Shown here piece after piece: positions 18,378-27,758 of a stretch of 64,000 nt of DNA; position 1 is the stretch's first letter, and every line of letters begins with the position of its first letter. Source of the stretch: Tildeniella torsiva UHER 1998/13D (lineage in GTDB: Bacteria; Cyanobacteriota; Cyanobacteriia; Phormidesmidales; Phormidesmidaceae); contig JAHHIH010000001.1 in assembly GCA_019358835.1 (NCBI GenBank), positions 186,001-250,000 of the forward strand, written 5' to 3'. Both the position numbers and the translations under genes were made by a program. The notes beneath the pieces are model-generated. The model had not been told where the DNA came from. It did not search any database and saw nothing but the letters and a program-made list of their open reading frames with translations.

Positions 18378-20369
18378 ATGCCTGTTAACTCTGTGTTCCC
18401 GGTATCTAAGGCCATCAATCCGCAGCCGCTGGTACTGGCGGGCGATACAGCTCTGCCCGCTGTGCTCGCTACCATGCGGCAGCGGGGCAGCAGCTATGTG
18501 CTGGTGACTAGCCCCCAGCACCACCCCATTGGCCTGTTTACCGAACGTGACCTGGTGCGCCTGACCGCCGCCGATCAACCCCTAGCCGCCCTCACCCTGG
18601 CCCAGGCAATGGCGCCCAACCCGGTAGTGTTGGCCGACACCGAGTTGGGCAACATTCTGACGGTGGTGACCCACATGCACCGCCATCGGGTGCGGCATTT
18701 GCCCATTGTCTCTGCCCAGGGCACCCTGACGGGCATCATTACCCACGAAAACATTCGCCAGCTGCTTCAGCCCATCGACCTGCTGCGGCTGCGGCGCGTC
18801 GATGAGGTGATGGTGCAGCAGGTGCGCTGTGCCAGCCCCACCCTGTCGGCGTTGGAGCTGGCCAAAACCCTCGATCGGCATCGCATTAGCTGTCTGGTGA
18901 TTACCGCAACCGGGCAGCCCGGTGCCCCACCCATCGGCATAGTGACTGAGCGCGATATTCTGCGCCTGCAAGCTAGTCAGTCGCCGCTGGCCGACGGGAC
19001 GGTGGCGGAGATCATGCAGTCGCCGGTACTGCGAATTCAGCCCCAGGCGTCGCTGTGGCAGGCCCAACAGCAGATGCAGGAGCATGGGGTGCGACGGCTG
19101 GCGGTGGTCAATGCCCAAGATCAGCTGGTGGGGCTGCTCACTCCCACCAGCCTGCTCCAGGGGGTCGATCTGGCCGAAACCCAGGTCACCATTGAGACCC
19201 TCGATCACATGGTGACCAATCGCACCCTCGATCTTGCTCAGACCAATCAAACCCTGCAAAAGCAGGTGGACGAACGCCGCCGAGCCAAGGCGGCCCTGCA
19301 AGATCAAATTGACCGCGAGCGCCTGGTTAACCGCATTGCCCAGCGCATTCGCCAATCGCTGAATTTAGACGATATTCTGCAAACCACCGTCACCGAAGCC
19401 CAGCAATTTCTAAAGGCAGAACAGGCGTTTATCTACCAGTTTGAGCAAACCACCGTTGGGCATATCGCGGTAGAGTGCACAGGCGAGCGCTGCACTCAGC
19501 TGCAAGGACAGGCTGAGCTAGAGGCGGTGCTGCAACAGATCAACCCGGCGTTTTATCAGACGGGTCGATTGCACTCGATTCCAGATTTGCAGGACACCCG
19601 GCTGCCGAGTGCCGATCTCCAGCTGTTTCGCCACCTACCCATCCGGTCTCTAGTGGTGGCCCCAATTATTACCAAAGAGACTCCCTGGGGGCTGTTGGTT
19701 CTTAACCAGTGCTCTGCCCCCCGGCGCTGGGAAAAACGGGAGATTGATTTGCTCAAACAGTTGGCGAACCAAGTGGGCCTGGCCATTCAGCAGGCGGCAC
19801 TCTACACCCAGCTCGAAACCGCCAACGCCCGCCTAGAAAACCTGGCCAGGGTCGATGGCCTCACCCAGGTGGCCAATCGCCGTCGCTTTGACGAACACCT
19901 GAGCCAAGAATGGCGGCGCATGCGGCGCGATCGCACCCCGCTAAGCCTAATTTTGTGCGATATCGACCACTTTAAGCTCTATAACGACACCTACGGCCAC
20001 CCAGCGGGCGACGCCTGCCTGAAGCAGGTCGCCCAAGCTCTAGCCCAGGTCGTGAAGCGCCCCGCCGATCTGGTGGCCCGCTACGGCGGCGAAGAGTTTG
20101 CCGTGGTGCTGCCCGCCACCGATATCCACGGGGCCGCCACGATGGCCGCCGCCATACAGCAGGCGATTGCCCAGCTCGGCCTCGTCCACCAGACGTCTCT
20201 TACCCGGCCCTACGTCACCCTCAGCCTGGGGGTCGCCTGCACCACACCCAACGCAGACCCGTCGCCCCAGGCGCTGATTGACCAGGCCGATCGGGCGCTT
20301 TATAGAGCCAAGCAGCAGGGGCGCGATCGCTTCCAGGTGTTTACCGCCGAACTGGCACAACAATCGTGA
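18378..20369 (+). CDS. Diguanylate cyclase with four CBS domains and a GAF domain
   Basis: 663 residues from the ATG at 18378; a TTG 60 nt upstream is in frame but less likely. Four CBS domains fill residues 8-260 (for example GLFTERDLVRL, GIITHENI, GIVTERDILRL, GLLTPTSLL), suggesting adenine-nucleotide binding. A short helical linker is followed by GAF 310-475 and GGDEF 490-655. The active site GGEEF is at 570-574, with an RPAD inhibitory site just before it. The GAF lacks the Cys-His seen in the neighbouring cyclase, so bilin binding is not expected. The GGDEF resembles that of the previous gene closely (LSLILCDIDHFK in both), consistent with a local duplication. Confidence 0.92.
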   Translation: MPVNSVFPVSKAINPQPLVLAGDTALPAVLATMRQRGSSYVLVTSPQHHPIGLFTERDLVRLTAADQPLAALTLAQAMAPNPVVLADTELGNILTVVTHMHRHRVRHLPIVSAQGTLTGIITHENIRQLLQPIDLLRLRRVDEVMVQQVRCASPTLSALELAKTLDRHRISCLVITATGQPGAPPIGIVTERDILRLQASQSPLADGTVAEIMQSPVLRIQPQASLWQAQQQMQEHGVRRLAVVNAQDQLVGLLTPTSLLQGVDLAETQVTIETLDHMVTNRTLDLAQTNQTLQKQVDERRRAKAALQDQIDRERLVNRIAQRIRQSLNLDDILQTTVTEAQQFLKAEQAFIYQFEQTTVGHIAVECTGERCTQLQGQAELEAVLQQINPAFYQTGRLHSIPDLQDTRLPSADLQLFRHLPIRSLVVAPIITKETPWGLLVLNQCSAPRRWEKREIDLLKQLANQVGLAIQQAALYTQLETANARLENLARVDGLTQVANRRRFDEHLSQEWRRMRRDRTPLSLILCDIDHFKLYNDTYGHPAGDACLKQVAQALAQVVKRPADLVARYGGEEFAVVLPATDIHGAATMAAAIQQAIAQLGLVHQTSLTRPYVTLSLGVACTTPNADPSPQALIDQADRALYRAKQQGRDRFQVFTAELAQQS

Positions 20370-20392
20370 CGTTCCATAACGGTTTGCTCCCC

Positions 20393-20427
20393 AGAGGGTG
20401 CAAGCGCGGCCCTGGCAGGCACCCTCT
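20393..20427. other. Inverted repeat between the CBS-GGDEF gene and the NarX-type kinase
   Basis: AGAGGGTGC (20393-20401) and GCACCCTCT (20419-20427) form a perfect 9-bp stem with a 17-nt loop. There is no clear T-run, so it may be a weak terminator or an attenuating structure rather than a standard Rho-independent site. Confidence 0.45.
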
Positions 20428-20458
20428 AGGTATAGTTTCCGGCTGACGTTCTGCCCCT

Positions 20459-22933
20459 ATGGTTCAACCTGCCCCCTCCCCAGACAGCGGCATTGCCGGG
20501 CCTCCACTGGCCCCTGGGGGCGACCTCTCGGCGATGATTGAAACCCTAGAGCAGGGTCTGGTGGTGTGCGATCGCCACCAGACTATTACCCTGGTCAATG
20601 CCGCCGCTCGCCACCTGCTGGGCCTGGGGTCGGGCGAATTGACTGCTGCTAGTCTGACTGAGGCGGTGAGCGTTTACATACCGGGCGATCGCACGCCGCT
20701 GCCCAGCGATCGCCTGCCCCTGTGGCGGGGGCTAGGGGGCGAAACCCTGGGCGATCTGGAGCTGGCGATCGTGCATCCGGGGGGCGATCGCTACCTGGTG
20801 CTGGCCAACAGCCACCCCCTGCTCGATGCCAGCGGTCAACCCCTGGGGGCGGTTATGGGCCTCTACGACATCACCCAGCGCTACCGGGCCGAAACCGCTC
20901 TGCGGGCCAGCAATCAGGGCCTCCGCACCCAGGCCCAGCAGCGCATGGAAGACCTACAGGCCGTCAATCTTCAGCTCCAGCAGGCCGAAGCCACCCTGCG
21001 CCTCTTCTACGACCTGCCGTTTTTGGGCATGGCCATTATTGCCGCCGACACCCAGACCTGGGTGCGCTTCAACGATCGCCTCTGCGACATGCTGGGCTAC
21101 AGCCGCGACGAGATGCAGCAGCTGATCTGGATCGACCTCACCCACCCCGACGATCGGCCGCTAGTGCTCGACCAGGTCGCTCAACTCTCCGCCAGCACCG
21201 TCGATAGCAGTATTCTCGAAACCCGGTTTTTGCGCAAAGACGGCCTGATTGTCTACACGTCTCTAGAGATCAGGGTCATTCTCAAGGACGACGGCAGCAC
21301 CGACTTTTTTGTCACCACCATCAAAGACATTACCGAGCGCAAGCTGGCCGAAACCGCCCTAATCGAGAGCGAAACCCGCTTTCGCGCCACCTTTGAGCAG
21401 GCTGCGGTGGGCATTGCCCACGTCGCCCCCGATGGCCTGCTGCTGTGGCTCAACCCTACCCTGGGTAAGATTCTTGGCTACCCCCAGTACGAGCTAATTG
21501 GTGAATCGTTCCAGGAGATGATTCACCCCGACGACCGAGTTGACAACCAGCGCTACCTCGACGAGATGTTGCAGGGCCAGCGCCAGAGCTACTCCTGGCA
21601 GCAGCGCTACTTCTGCCAAGATGGCCGCTTAATTTGGGCGAATTTGACGGTGTCGCTGGTGCGCGACTCGGTGCAGCAGCCCAAATACTTCATCGTGGTG
21701 CTGCAAGACATCACCCTGGCCAAGCTGGCCGAAACCACCCTTCAGCAGTACGCCCACCGCCTGCGGGGGCTGCACGATATGGATCGGGCCATTCTGACTA
21801 ACTTTGAGCCCCAGGATATTGCCCAGTCTGCCCTGCAGCTGCTCAGCCAGCTGCTCAGCTGCCCCCAGGGCATCGTCGCTCTGTTTAACCAAGACATCCA
21901 GCTAGGCGAAGTTTTGGCCAACACCAGCGGCCCCACCCCAACCGCCGCCCCTCTATTTCCCCACCGGTTGGTGCTTCCCATAAAAGATTTTGTTTTGGCC
22001 CAGAGTCCCCGTCCAACCTCGGTTTTTCGGGTGCAAAGCCCTGAGCAGCTGACCTCGCCCCCGGCTATTTTGCAGCGGTTTACGGCGACCCCGGTACAGT
22101 CGGTGATGGCGATTCCCCTGGTGGCCAATGGGGATGTGATCGGCGAGATTACCTTGACCTCGCCGCACCCGGCCCACTTTAGCGACGACCACGAGGAAGT
22201 CGCCCGAGAGGTCGCTGACCACCTGGCCATTGCCCTACAAAATGCCCGCCTGTTTGAGCAGGTCAGGCACGATCGCGCCCGCCTGCACGCCCTCTCCAGC
22301 CAGCTGCTAGAGGCCCAAGAAACCGAGCGCCGCTTTTTAGCCCACGAGCTGCACGACGAGGTGGGCCAGGCCCTCACCGCCGTCAAGCTCAACCTGCACC
22401 GCCTCGATCGCATCGCCGACGACCCCAGGGCCAGTGAACCCCTGCAAGACTGCCTCTCCATCGTCGATGGGGCGCTTCAGCAGGTGCGCGACCTTTCCCT
22501 CGACCTGCGCCCCTCCATGCTCGACGACCTGGGGCTGGTGCCCGCCCTGCGCTGGTACGTCAACCGCCACGCCGATCGCACCGGCCTGCAAGAAACCCTG
22601 GTGTGCGACCCGCCCCCCGAGGGGCTGCCAGCCTCCACCGAAACCGCCTGTTTTCGCATCGTGCAAGAGGCGCTGACCAACATTGCCCGCCACGCCCAGG
22701 CCCACATCGTCACCATCACCCTGGGGCAACACAACCACACGCTGCACCTCTCGATTCAAGACGACGGCGTGGGGTTTGATCTAGAGGCCATTGGCCGGGC
22801 CAAAACCGAGGGCACCAGCCTGGGCCTGCTGGGCATGGAGGAACGGGGCCTGCTGATCGGCGGGCAGTTAACCATTACCTCGGCACCGGGAGAGGGGACG
22901 CATATTGCTCTGCGGGTGCCGATTCGGGATTAG
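20459..22933 (+). CDS. NarX/DegS-type sensor histidine kinase with PAS and GAF domains
   Basis: 824 residues. PAS near 27-140, coiled linker, PAS 178-300 and 306-425, GAF 430-605, then a HisKA_3 dimerisation domain with the ELHDEVGQ motif (phosphoacceptor His632) and a HATPase with EALTNIARHA, DDGVGF and GLLGMEERG. This kinase class normally phosphorylates LuxR/NarL-type regulators, none of which is in the window. No membrane segment is visible. It closes the signalling island and runs toward ilvD on the opposite strand. Confidence 0.92.
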   Translation: MVQPAPSPDSGIAGPPLAPGGDLSAMIETLEQGLVVCDRHQTITLVNAAARHLLGLGSGELTAASLTEAVSVYIPGDRTPLPSDRLPLWRGLGGETLGDLELAIVHPGGDRYLVLANSHPLLDASGQPLGAVMGLYDITQRYRAETALRASNQGLRTQAQQRMEDLQAVNLQLQQAEATLRLFYDLPFLGMAIIAADTQTWVRFNDRLCDMLGYSRDEMQQLIWIDLTHPDDRPLVLDQVAQLSASTVDSSILETRFLRKDGLIVYTSLEIRVILKDDGSTDFFVTTIKDITERKLAETALIESETRFRATFEQAAVGIAHVAPDGLLLWLNPTLGKILGYPQYELIGESFQEMIHPDDRVDNQRYLDEMLQGQRQSYSWQQRYFCQDGRLIWANLTVSLVRDSVQQPKYFIVVLQDITLAKLAETTLQQYAHRLRGLHDMDRAILTNFEPQDIAQSALQLLSQLLSCPQGIVALFNQDIQLGEVLANTSGPTPTAAPLFPHRLVLPIKDFVLAQSPRPTSVFRVQSPEQLTSPPAILQRFTATPVQSVMAIPLVANGDVIGEITLTSPHPAHFSDDHEEVAREVADHLAIALQNARLFEQVRHDRARLHALSSQLLEAQETERRFLAHELHDEVGQALTAVKLNLHRLDRIADDPRASEPLQDCLSIVDGALQQVRDLSLDLRPSMLDDLGLVPALRWYVNRHADRTGLQETLVCDPPPEGLPASTETACFRIVQEALTNIARHAQAHIVTITLGQHNHTLHLSIQDDGVGFDLEAIGRAKTEGTSLGLLGMEERGLLIGGQLTITSAPGEGTHIALRVPIRD

Positions 22934-22953
22934 GGGTCGGGTTAGCAAGTTAA

Positions 22954-22999
22954 AAGGTTGGAAAGTTAGCAGGTTCGAACCTTTTAACTTTCCAACCTT
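22954..22999. terminator. Large nested hairpin between convergent genes
   Basis: Arms AAGGTTGGAAAGTTA (22954-22968) and its exact complement (22985-22999) enclose a 12-bp palindrome AGGTTCGAACCT (22971-22982). The site lies between two convergent genes (stops at 22933 and 23049). A bidirectional transcription stop is likely, though neither side has a long T-run. Confidence 0.6.
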
Positions 23000-23021
23000 C
23001 CAACCTTCCAACCTTCCAACC
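22990..23021. repeat. Tandem octamer repeat, TTCCAACC x 4
   Basis: Four perfect head-to-tail copies of TTCCAACC directly follow and partly form the right arm of the hairpin. It is a short tandem repeat of the kind common between cyanobacterial genes. Confidence 0.85.
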
Positions 23022-23048
23022 TGCCGATCGCAATCCAACCCGTCCCAA

Positions 23049-24893
23049 TTACTCCAGCATCTCTAGGTTGCGGACGCCGCCCTGATCGGCGCTGGTGGCC
23101 AGCAGGGCGTAGGCCTTGAGGGCAGCGGTAACTTTGCGCTGGCGGGGTTGGGCGGGCTTCCAGGCGGCTTTGCCCTTGGCTTCCATGGCGACTCGACGAT
23201 TGGCCAGTTCCTCCGCCGACAGATCGACGTTAATGGTGCGGTTGGGAATGTCGATCAGGATGCGATCGCCCTCCTCTACCAAAGCAATATTGCCGCCCGC
23301 CCCCGCCTCCGGCGAGGCGTGGCCGATGGAAAGGCCCGAGGTGCCGCCCGAGAAGCGCCCGTCGGTAAGCAGGGCGCAGACCTTGCCCAGCCCCTTTGAC
23401 TTCAGGTAGCTGGTGGGGTAGAGCATTTCCTGCATGCCCGGCCCGCCCTTCGGCCCCTCGTAGCGAATAATCACCACGTCGCCCGCCTGCACTCGATCGT
23501 TGAGAATGCCGTTGACTGCCGCATCCTGGCTCTCAAAAATGCGGGCGGTGCCCTCAAACACCAAAATGCCCTCGTCTACGCCAGCGGTTTTGACAATGCA
23601 GCCCCGCTCGGCCAGGTTGCCGTAGAGCACCGCTAGGCCGCCCTCGGCGCTGTAAGCGTGCTCAACGCTGCGAATGCAGCCCTTTTCGCGATCCAAATCC
23701 AGCGTGGGCCAGCGGGTCGATTGGCTAAAGGCCTGCTGGGTGGGAATACCCGCCGGGCCAGCCCTAAAGAAGGTGTGGACGGCTTCGTCGTCGGTGCGGC
23801 GCACATCCCAGCGATCGAGGGAGGCTTTCATGGTGGGGCTGTGGACGGTGGGCACATCGGTATGCAGCAGCCCGGCGCGATCTAGCTCGCCCAAAATGGC
23901 AGGGATGCCGCCCGCGCGGTGCACGTCTTCCACGTGGTAGTCGGGGATGTTGGGGGCGACTTTGCAGAACTGGGGCACCTGGCGCGACAGGCGATCGATG
24001 TCGGTGAGGGTAAAGTTGACCTCGGCCTCGTGGGCGGCGGCCAGCAGGTGCAGAATCGTGTTGGTGGAGCCGCCCATGGCGATATCCAGCATCATCGCGT
24101 TCTCAAAGGCCTCGAAGCTGGCGATCGAGCGGGGCAGCACCGACTCGTCGCCCTGCTCGTAGTAGCGGCGGGTGATGTCAACAACGGTGCGGGCGGCGGT
24201 GAGGAAGAGATCTTTGCGATCGAAGTGGGTGGCCAGGGTGGTGCCGTTGCCCGGCAGCGACAGGCCGATCGCCTCGGTGAGGCAGTTCATCGAGTTGGCG
24301 GTGAACATGCCCGAGCAGGAGCCGCAGGTGGGGCAGGCGGAGCGCTCGTACTCGTCGGCTACCTCGTCGCTGATGCTGCTGTCGGCGGCGACCACCATGG
24401 CATCGACCAGATCAAGCTTGTGCTCGGAAAGCTTGGTCTTGCCCGCTTCCATCGGGCCGCCCGAGACAAACACGGCGGGAATGTTGAGCCGCAGCGCCGC
24501 CATCAGCATGCCGGGGGTAATTTTGTCGCAATTGGAGATGCAGACTAGGGCGTCAGCGCAGTGGGCGTTGACCATGTACTCGACCGAGTCGGCGATGATC
24601 TCGCGGGAGGGCAGGCTGTAGAGCATGCCGTCGTGGCCCATGGCGATGCCGTCATCTACGGCGATGGTGTTGAATTCTTTGGCGACGCCGCCAGCGGCCT
24701 CGATCTCGCGGCACACGAGCTGGCCCAGATCCTTTAGGTGCACGTGGCCGGGCACAAACTGGGTAAAGGAGTTGGCCACCGCAATAATGGGCTTCTCAAA
24801 GTCTTCGGTTTGCATGCCGGTGGCGCGCCAGAGGGCGCGAGCCCCGGCCATGTTGCGTCCGTGGGTGGAGGTTTTAGAGCGATAGGTCGGCAT
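23049..24893 (-). CDS. ilvD: Dihydroxy-acid dehydratase, E. coli-like long form
   Basis: Dehydrates 2,3-dihydroxy-3-methylvalerate/isovalerate in isoleucine and valine synthesis. 614 residues, the length of the proteobacterial form. Iron-sulfur ligands sit in CISNCDK and [10 protein letters not shown]; other blocks include [27 protein letters not shown] and [15 protein letters not shown]. The N-terminus [20 protein letters not shown] is almost that of E. coli IlvD. The form I recall as usual in cyanobacteria is shorter (about 560 residues) and of a different subgroup, so this copy may have been acquired. Start ATG at 24893. It stands alone, next to an AT-rich gene-poor region. Confidence 0.95.
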   Translation of the reverse strand: MPTYRSKTSTHGRNMAGARALWRATGMQTEDFEKPIIAVANSFTQFVPGHVHLKDLGQLVCREIEAAGGVAKEFNTIAVDDGIAMGHDGMLYSLPSREIIADSVEYMVNAHCADALVCISNCDKITPGMLMAALRLNIPAVFVSGGPMEAGKTKLSEHKLDLVDAMVVAADSSISDEVADEYERSACPTCGSCSGMFTANSMNCLTEAIGLSLPGNGTTLATHFDRKDLFLTAARTVVDITRRYYEQGDESVLPRSIASFEAFENAMMLDIAMGGSTNTILHLLAAAHEAEVNFTLTDIDRLSRQVPQFCKVAPNIPDYHVEDVHRAGGIPAILGELDRAGLLHTDVPTVHSPTMKASLDRWDVRRTDDEAVHTFFRAGPAGIPTQQAFSQSTRWPTLDLDREKGCIRSVEHAYSAEGGLAVLYGNLAERGCIVKTAGVDEGILVFEGTARIFESQDAAVNGILNDRVQAGDVVIIRYEGPKGGPGMQEMLYPTSYLKSKGLGKVCALLTDGRFSGGTSGLSIGHASPEAGAGGNIALVEEGDRILIDIPNRTINVDLSAEELANRRVAMEAKGKAAWKPAQPRQRKVTAALKAYALLATSADQGGVRNLEMLE

Positions 24894-25778
24894 GGCACAT
24901 TCTAGTTATCTAAAAGATTGTCTATGGTCTGGCTTTAGACGTAGCAGGATGGAGCGAGGCCATAAACCGCAATACCTACCATAGCTGACTATACGGATGA
25001 ATTGACGGTGCGACCATTAGCCCCATCAGCGGGTGAGGATTGATCCAGGCTTAGGAGAAAACAGCAGAAATTCAGATGCTCTGAGGACACGCTTTGCCGA
25101 TAAAGATCTCAGAAGTACAAACTGGGGTGGCTAGGGTGCGAATAGCTAGCATCGGAATCTCCTAGCTATTCGTAGGTGTTACGAGCACCTGCGGACAGCG
25201 CCAGAGTTGTCGAGTTCTGCATGTTGCCGTTCTGTTGAACAGCTTAATGGATTAGTGTGCTGGTGCGATCGCTCCCCGTCAACCATAGAGCAAGAGAGAC
25301 CTCGCCTGAAAAAATATGGAAAGTTTCCTGCGTTCTGCCTAAAGCGGCATAATATACAGAAAGTTGAATGGCTCTAATATAAGATCAAAATTGGTATGGC
25401 ATGGCACAAGATTTCAAGGGTTTCAACCTCCTATTTGCGCTTATGTCAGTGTCATTCTACGCAAAATTTATTGCTATCTACCTGATTAAGGAAAATATGC
25501 CGAAACTTTCGGTCTATCATCCCTCAGCAAAGTTAGATAGGCCGAAACTATCTATCTAATAAGCTTGTTAAGCTGTTAGTCATTCAAACTGCGCTAGTAC
25601 GATCGCCCTGAAAGCCTTACAGCAAAGGCCTTGCATAACTCACCATACAATTTAGATGCTCAACAGCTTAGGCCGCACATGATTGTGAAGTCTTCACCAA
25701 ACCAAAGGAGAGGAAACACCTCAGTAGTAATGAGTTAGCGCCCATCACGTACTACTTTTTTTTTGCACGGAGTGGTAG
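24894..25778. other. 885-bp stretch without a recognisable gene
   Basis: AT content rises through this stretch. It holds two adjacent hairpins (25139-25172 and 25174-25190), one HIP1-like site near 25266, and a repeated word CCGAAACT near 25501-25550 within an inverted repeat (AGATAG...CTATCT). No reading frame in it looks like a gene. It probably contains the promoters of ilvD (left) and of the unknown gene at 25779 (right). Confidence 0.5.
25139..25172. other. Perfect 11-bp inverted repeat
   Basis: CGAATAGCTAG (25139-25149) and CTAGCTATTCG (25162-25172), 12-nt loop, followed at 25174-25190 by a second small hairpin (AGGTG...CACCT). No T-run follows. Function unknown. Confidence 0.55.
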
Positions 25779-26666
25779 ATGACAGAGAAGTCAAAAATTA
25801 TTAAGGGTTTTGGAGAATATATTATGTCTCCTTCAGGCAGCTTCTTGATAGTACCTGTAGCCCTAAGCTTTATTGCTTTGATCATACCTGAAATAGATGC
25901 AATTACAGCCAAAGTTCTGTTCGGTTTTTCAGTAGGTCTGATTAGTGTAAGTCTTCCTCTTCAGTTCCAAGCTTACGATTGGTATAAAAAGACTTTAGAT
26001 TGTTATAAAGAATCGAACGAATTACATAGAGAATCAAATAAATTCATGATTGAGGTGCTTAAGAGGTATAGAGATTCAAAAAAAAATCAATCTAAGATTT
26101 TTCTTCGAATTGTAGATAAATACCACGATGAATTCATTGAGACACTTGAAACTTTAGCAGAAGGTTATGTCAAGATTGGTAAAGGACATCTATATACAGG
26201 AAACTTGGTTCTTTCGGGAAGTGATTCGATCAAATTAGCACGGAAAAAGGTTCTTGCTGTTGAAACAGGCCAAGATCCTAAAAAGTGGAGAGAAGACGAG
26301 AAGTTTAAATCTTACACTTCAGCAAACATTGAAGTGGCCAGGAGGGAAAATGTAATTTTTGAGAGGATCTGGGTAATCAAAAGAGATACTGAAAAGCAAT
26401 ATCATCAACTCTGGAATGAACATCAGCTAGGAAATATCGATATATTTTATGTTTTTGAAGATATCATTGATGATGATTATTTAAAGTATATTGACTTTGT
26501 TATAATAGATGATGAAATAGTTTATGCAGCCAATGTTTCCTCTAATAATAGAGGAAGGAAATTGTATAATGGTGGATCAATCAGTCAAAGATTAAGTGAA
26601 ATTGAAAAGCATCAAAGGCATTATGAGACTCTAAAAAGATATGGGCAAGAATACAAAGGGTATTAA
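25779..26666 (+). CDS. Unknown membrane protein, AT-rich gene
   Basis: 295 residues, not recognised. The N-terminus carries two hydrophobic segments (about residues 18-36 and 43-65) separated by a short acidic turn, so a hairpin membrane anchor is likely. The rest is charged and soluble: helical with many Lys/Glu between 75 and 215, then an acidic patch with IIDDDYLKYIDFVIIDDE near 230. Codon use is AT-rich (AAA, GAA, TTT, ATA frequent), unlike the GC-rich neighbours, which suggests recent acquisition. It stands alone, more than 300 bp from neighbours on each side. Start ATG at 25779, with GGAG about 8 nt upstream. Confidence 0.75.
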   Translation: MTEKSKIIKGFGEYIMSPSGSFLIVPVALSFIALIIPEIDAITAKVLFGFSVGLISVSLPLQFQAYDWYKKTLDCYKESNELHRESNKFMIEVLKRYRDSKKNQSKIFLRIVDKYHDEFIETLETLAEGYVKIGKGHLYTGNLVLSGSDSIKLARKKVLAVETGQDPKKWREDEKFKSYTSANIEVARRENVIFERIWVIKRDTEKQYHQLWNEHQLGNIDIFYVFEDIIDDDYLKYIDFVIIDDEIVYAANVSSNNRGRKLYNGGSISQRLSEIEKHQRHYETLKRYGQEYKGY

Positions 26667-26982
26667 TTAATGTTTAATAATGCGAAGTTAAGTTGCCTGA
26701 TACAGTGTAATTTAATAGGTGCGTGCATACGGAATGGAAATTTACGCTATCGGTTATGATGGAAGTATTATCACCACCTGAATCTGGTGACGCGCCAGCC
26801 GTTATATCTATCTTTCACCTAAATTTAGTTGAGAACCTAAAATTTGATTGAAGTTTTTTGACCATTACGTCTAAGGCGGGCGAAGTCATGTTGTTAAGGT
26901 GGCGATAAGTCATCAAGACAAAACACTGAGCTATTGGCAAGTCAAAATGTCTGACTCTGGATGGGAATGAGTTGATTTACAC
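26667..26982. other. Intergenic region, no clear gene
   Basis: 316 bp of AT-rich sequence. The frame of the following pseudogene is interrupted here by TGA at 26968, and nothing upstream in that frame is recognisable. No RNA gene or repeat identified. Confidence 0.4.
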
Positions 26983-27749
26983 TTGGCAGATCAAGGGGGT
27001 GTTTGGCGGCAAGCCCGACCCAAAAAACCTCAATCCATCTACAATTCTCCCGAATTAATTACCCAATTTACTCCTGAACAGAAAGCTACCCTAGCTAAAC
27101 TCAGCCGCAAGTGGAGAGACTATACCCTCTCAAATCAACCGATTGATCGTTCGCTTGTCTCTGCTATAATTTGTGCTGCTTACAGAGCAGTGGCCCATAC
27201 TCAGTACATCAACGCCCTGCTAGAAAAGCCAAGGATTTTATTTTTTGATCCGCCTGATGCTGCGTGTCAAGAACTGCTAAAACAGTGGATGATTCAAAAA
27301 CAAATTGAGCAACGCAAAAGTGAGCAACGAATTCTTATAGAGCGAAAACTTTGGGACAGAGTATTGCGCTATCATGGCATTTCAGAAGAGATTGACCCAG
27401 CTCTTAGAGAGCAGCACTATAACCAACGCCCTAGCCTAACCTGGAGTCATGTTTGGGAACGGATGGAGCAAAAACTCTATGGGGAATACTCTGCAAATTA
27501 TTGGGCAAACCCGCCGACGCCATTCACCATCTTCTCGGTGAGGAGCAAGTGCGAGCAGCGATGAAAGACGATTTACTGCTTCCCGATGCTTGGGCAGACT
27601 ACTGTAGCTGGTCAGAGTTTTGCATTACAACTCTTAACTATCATTTCAATGCTGACCTGTGGCACCCTTTGCAAGGGTTAGTCAAAAATTGTGGCTGGTT
27701 TTTCCCCTTCGATGAGGTGTGTGTTGTGTGCGATCGCACCTGGCTATAA
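26983..27749 (+). pseudogene. Frameshifted and truncated DUF6745-like gene
   Basis: The first frame (26983-27564) reads ITQFTPEQKATLAKLSRKW...QPIDR...ILFFDPPDAA, like the start of cyanobacterial DUF6745 proteins. The second frame (27453-27749, shifted) continues with LGEEQVRAAMKDDLLLPDAWADY, WSEFCI and WFFPFDEVCVVCDR, the expected next part of such a protein. The switch falls near 27480-27500. It stops just after VCDR, before the C-terminal part that the family normally has. No ATG start is seen; the first frame opens with TTG after an in-frame stop. So the gene lacks a good start, has a frame break and has lost its end. Family recognition is from memory and moderately sure. Confidence 0.65.
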
Positions 27750-27758
27750 CGTAACTAC

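Noticed and set aside
18582-19355. Minus-strand frame opposite the CBS domains
   Set aside because: Antisense shadow; CBS motifs on the plus strand are unambiguous.
19310-19810. Cyanobacteriochrome GAF in the CBS-GGDEF protein
   Set aside because: No Cys-His at the chromophore position (the segment reads LFRHLPIRSLVV).
22990-23021. CRISPR-like array
   Set aside because: The repeats are 8 bp and directly adjacent with no spacers; no cas genes in the window.
23919-24548. Plus-strand frame opposite ilvD (209 codons)
   Set aside because: Val/Gly/Ala-rich shadow of a well-conserved enzyme.
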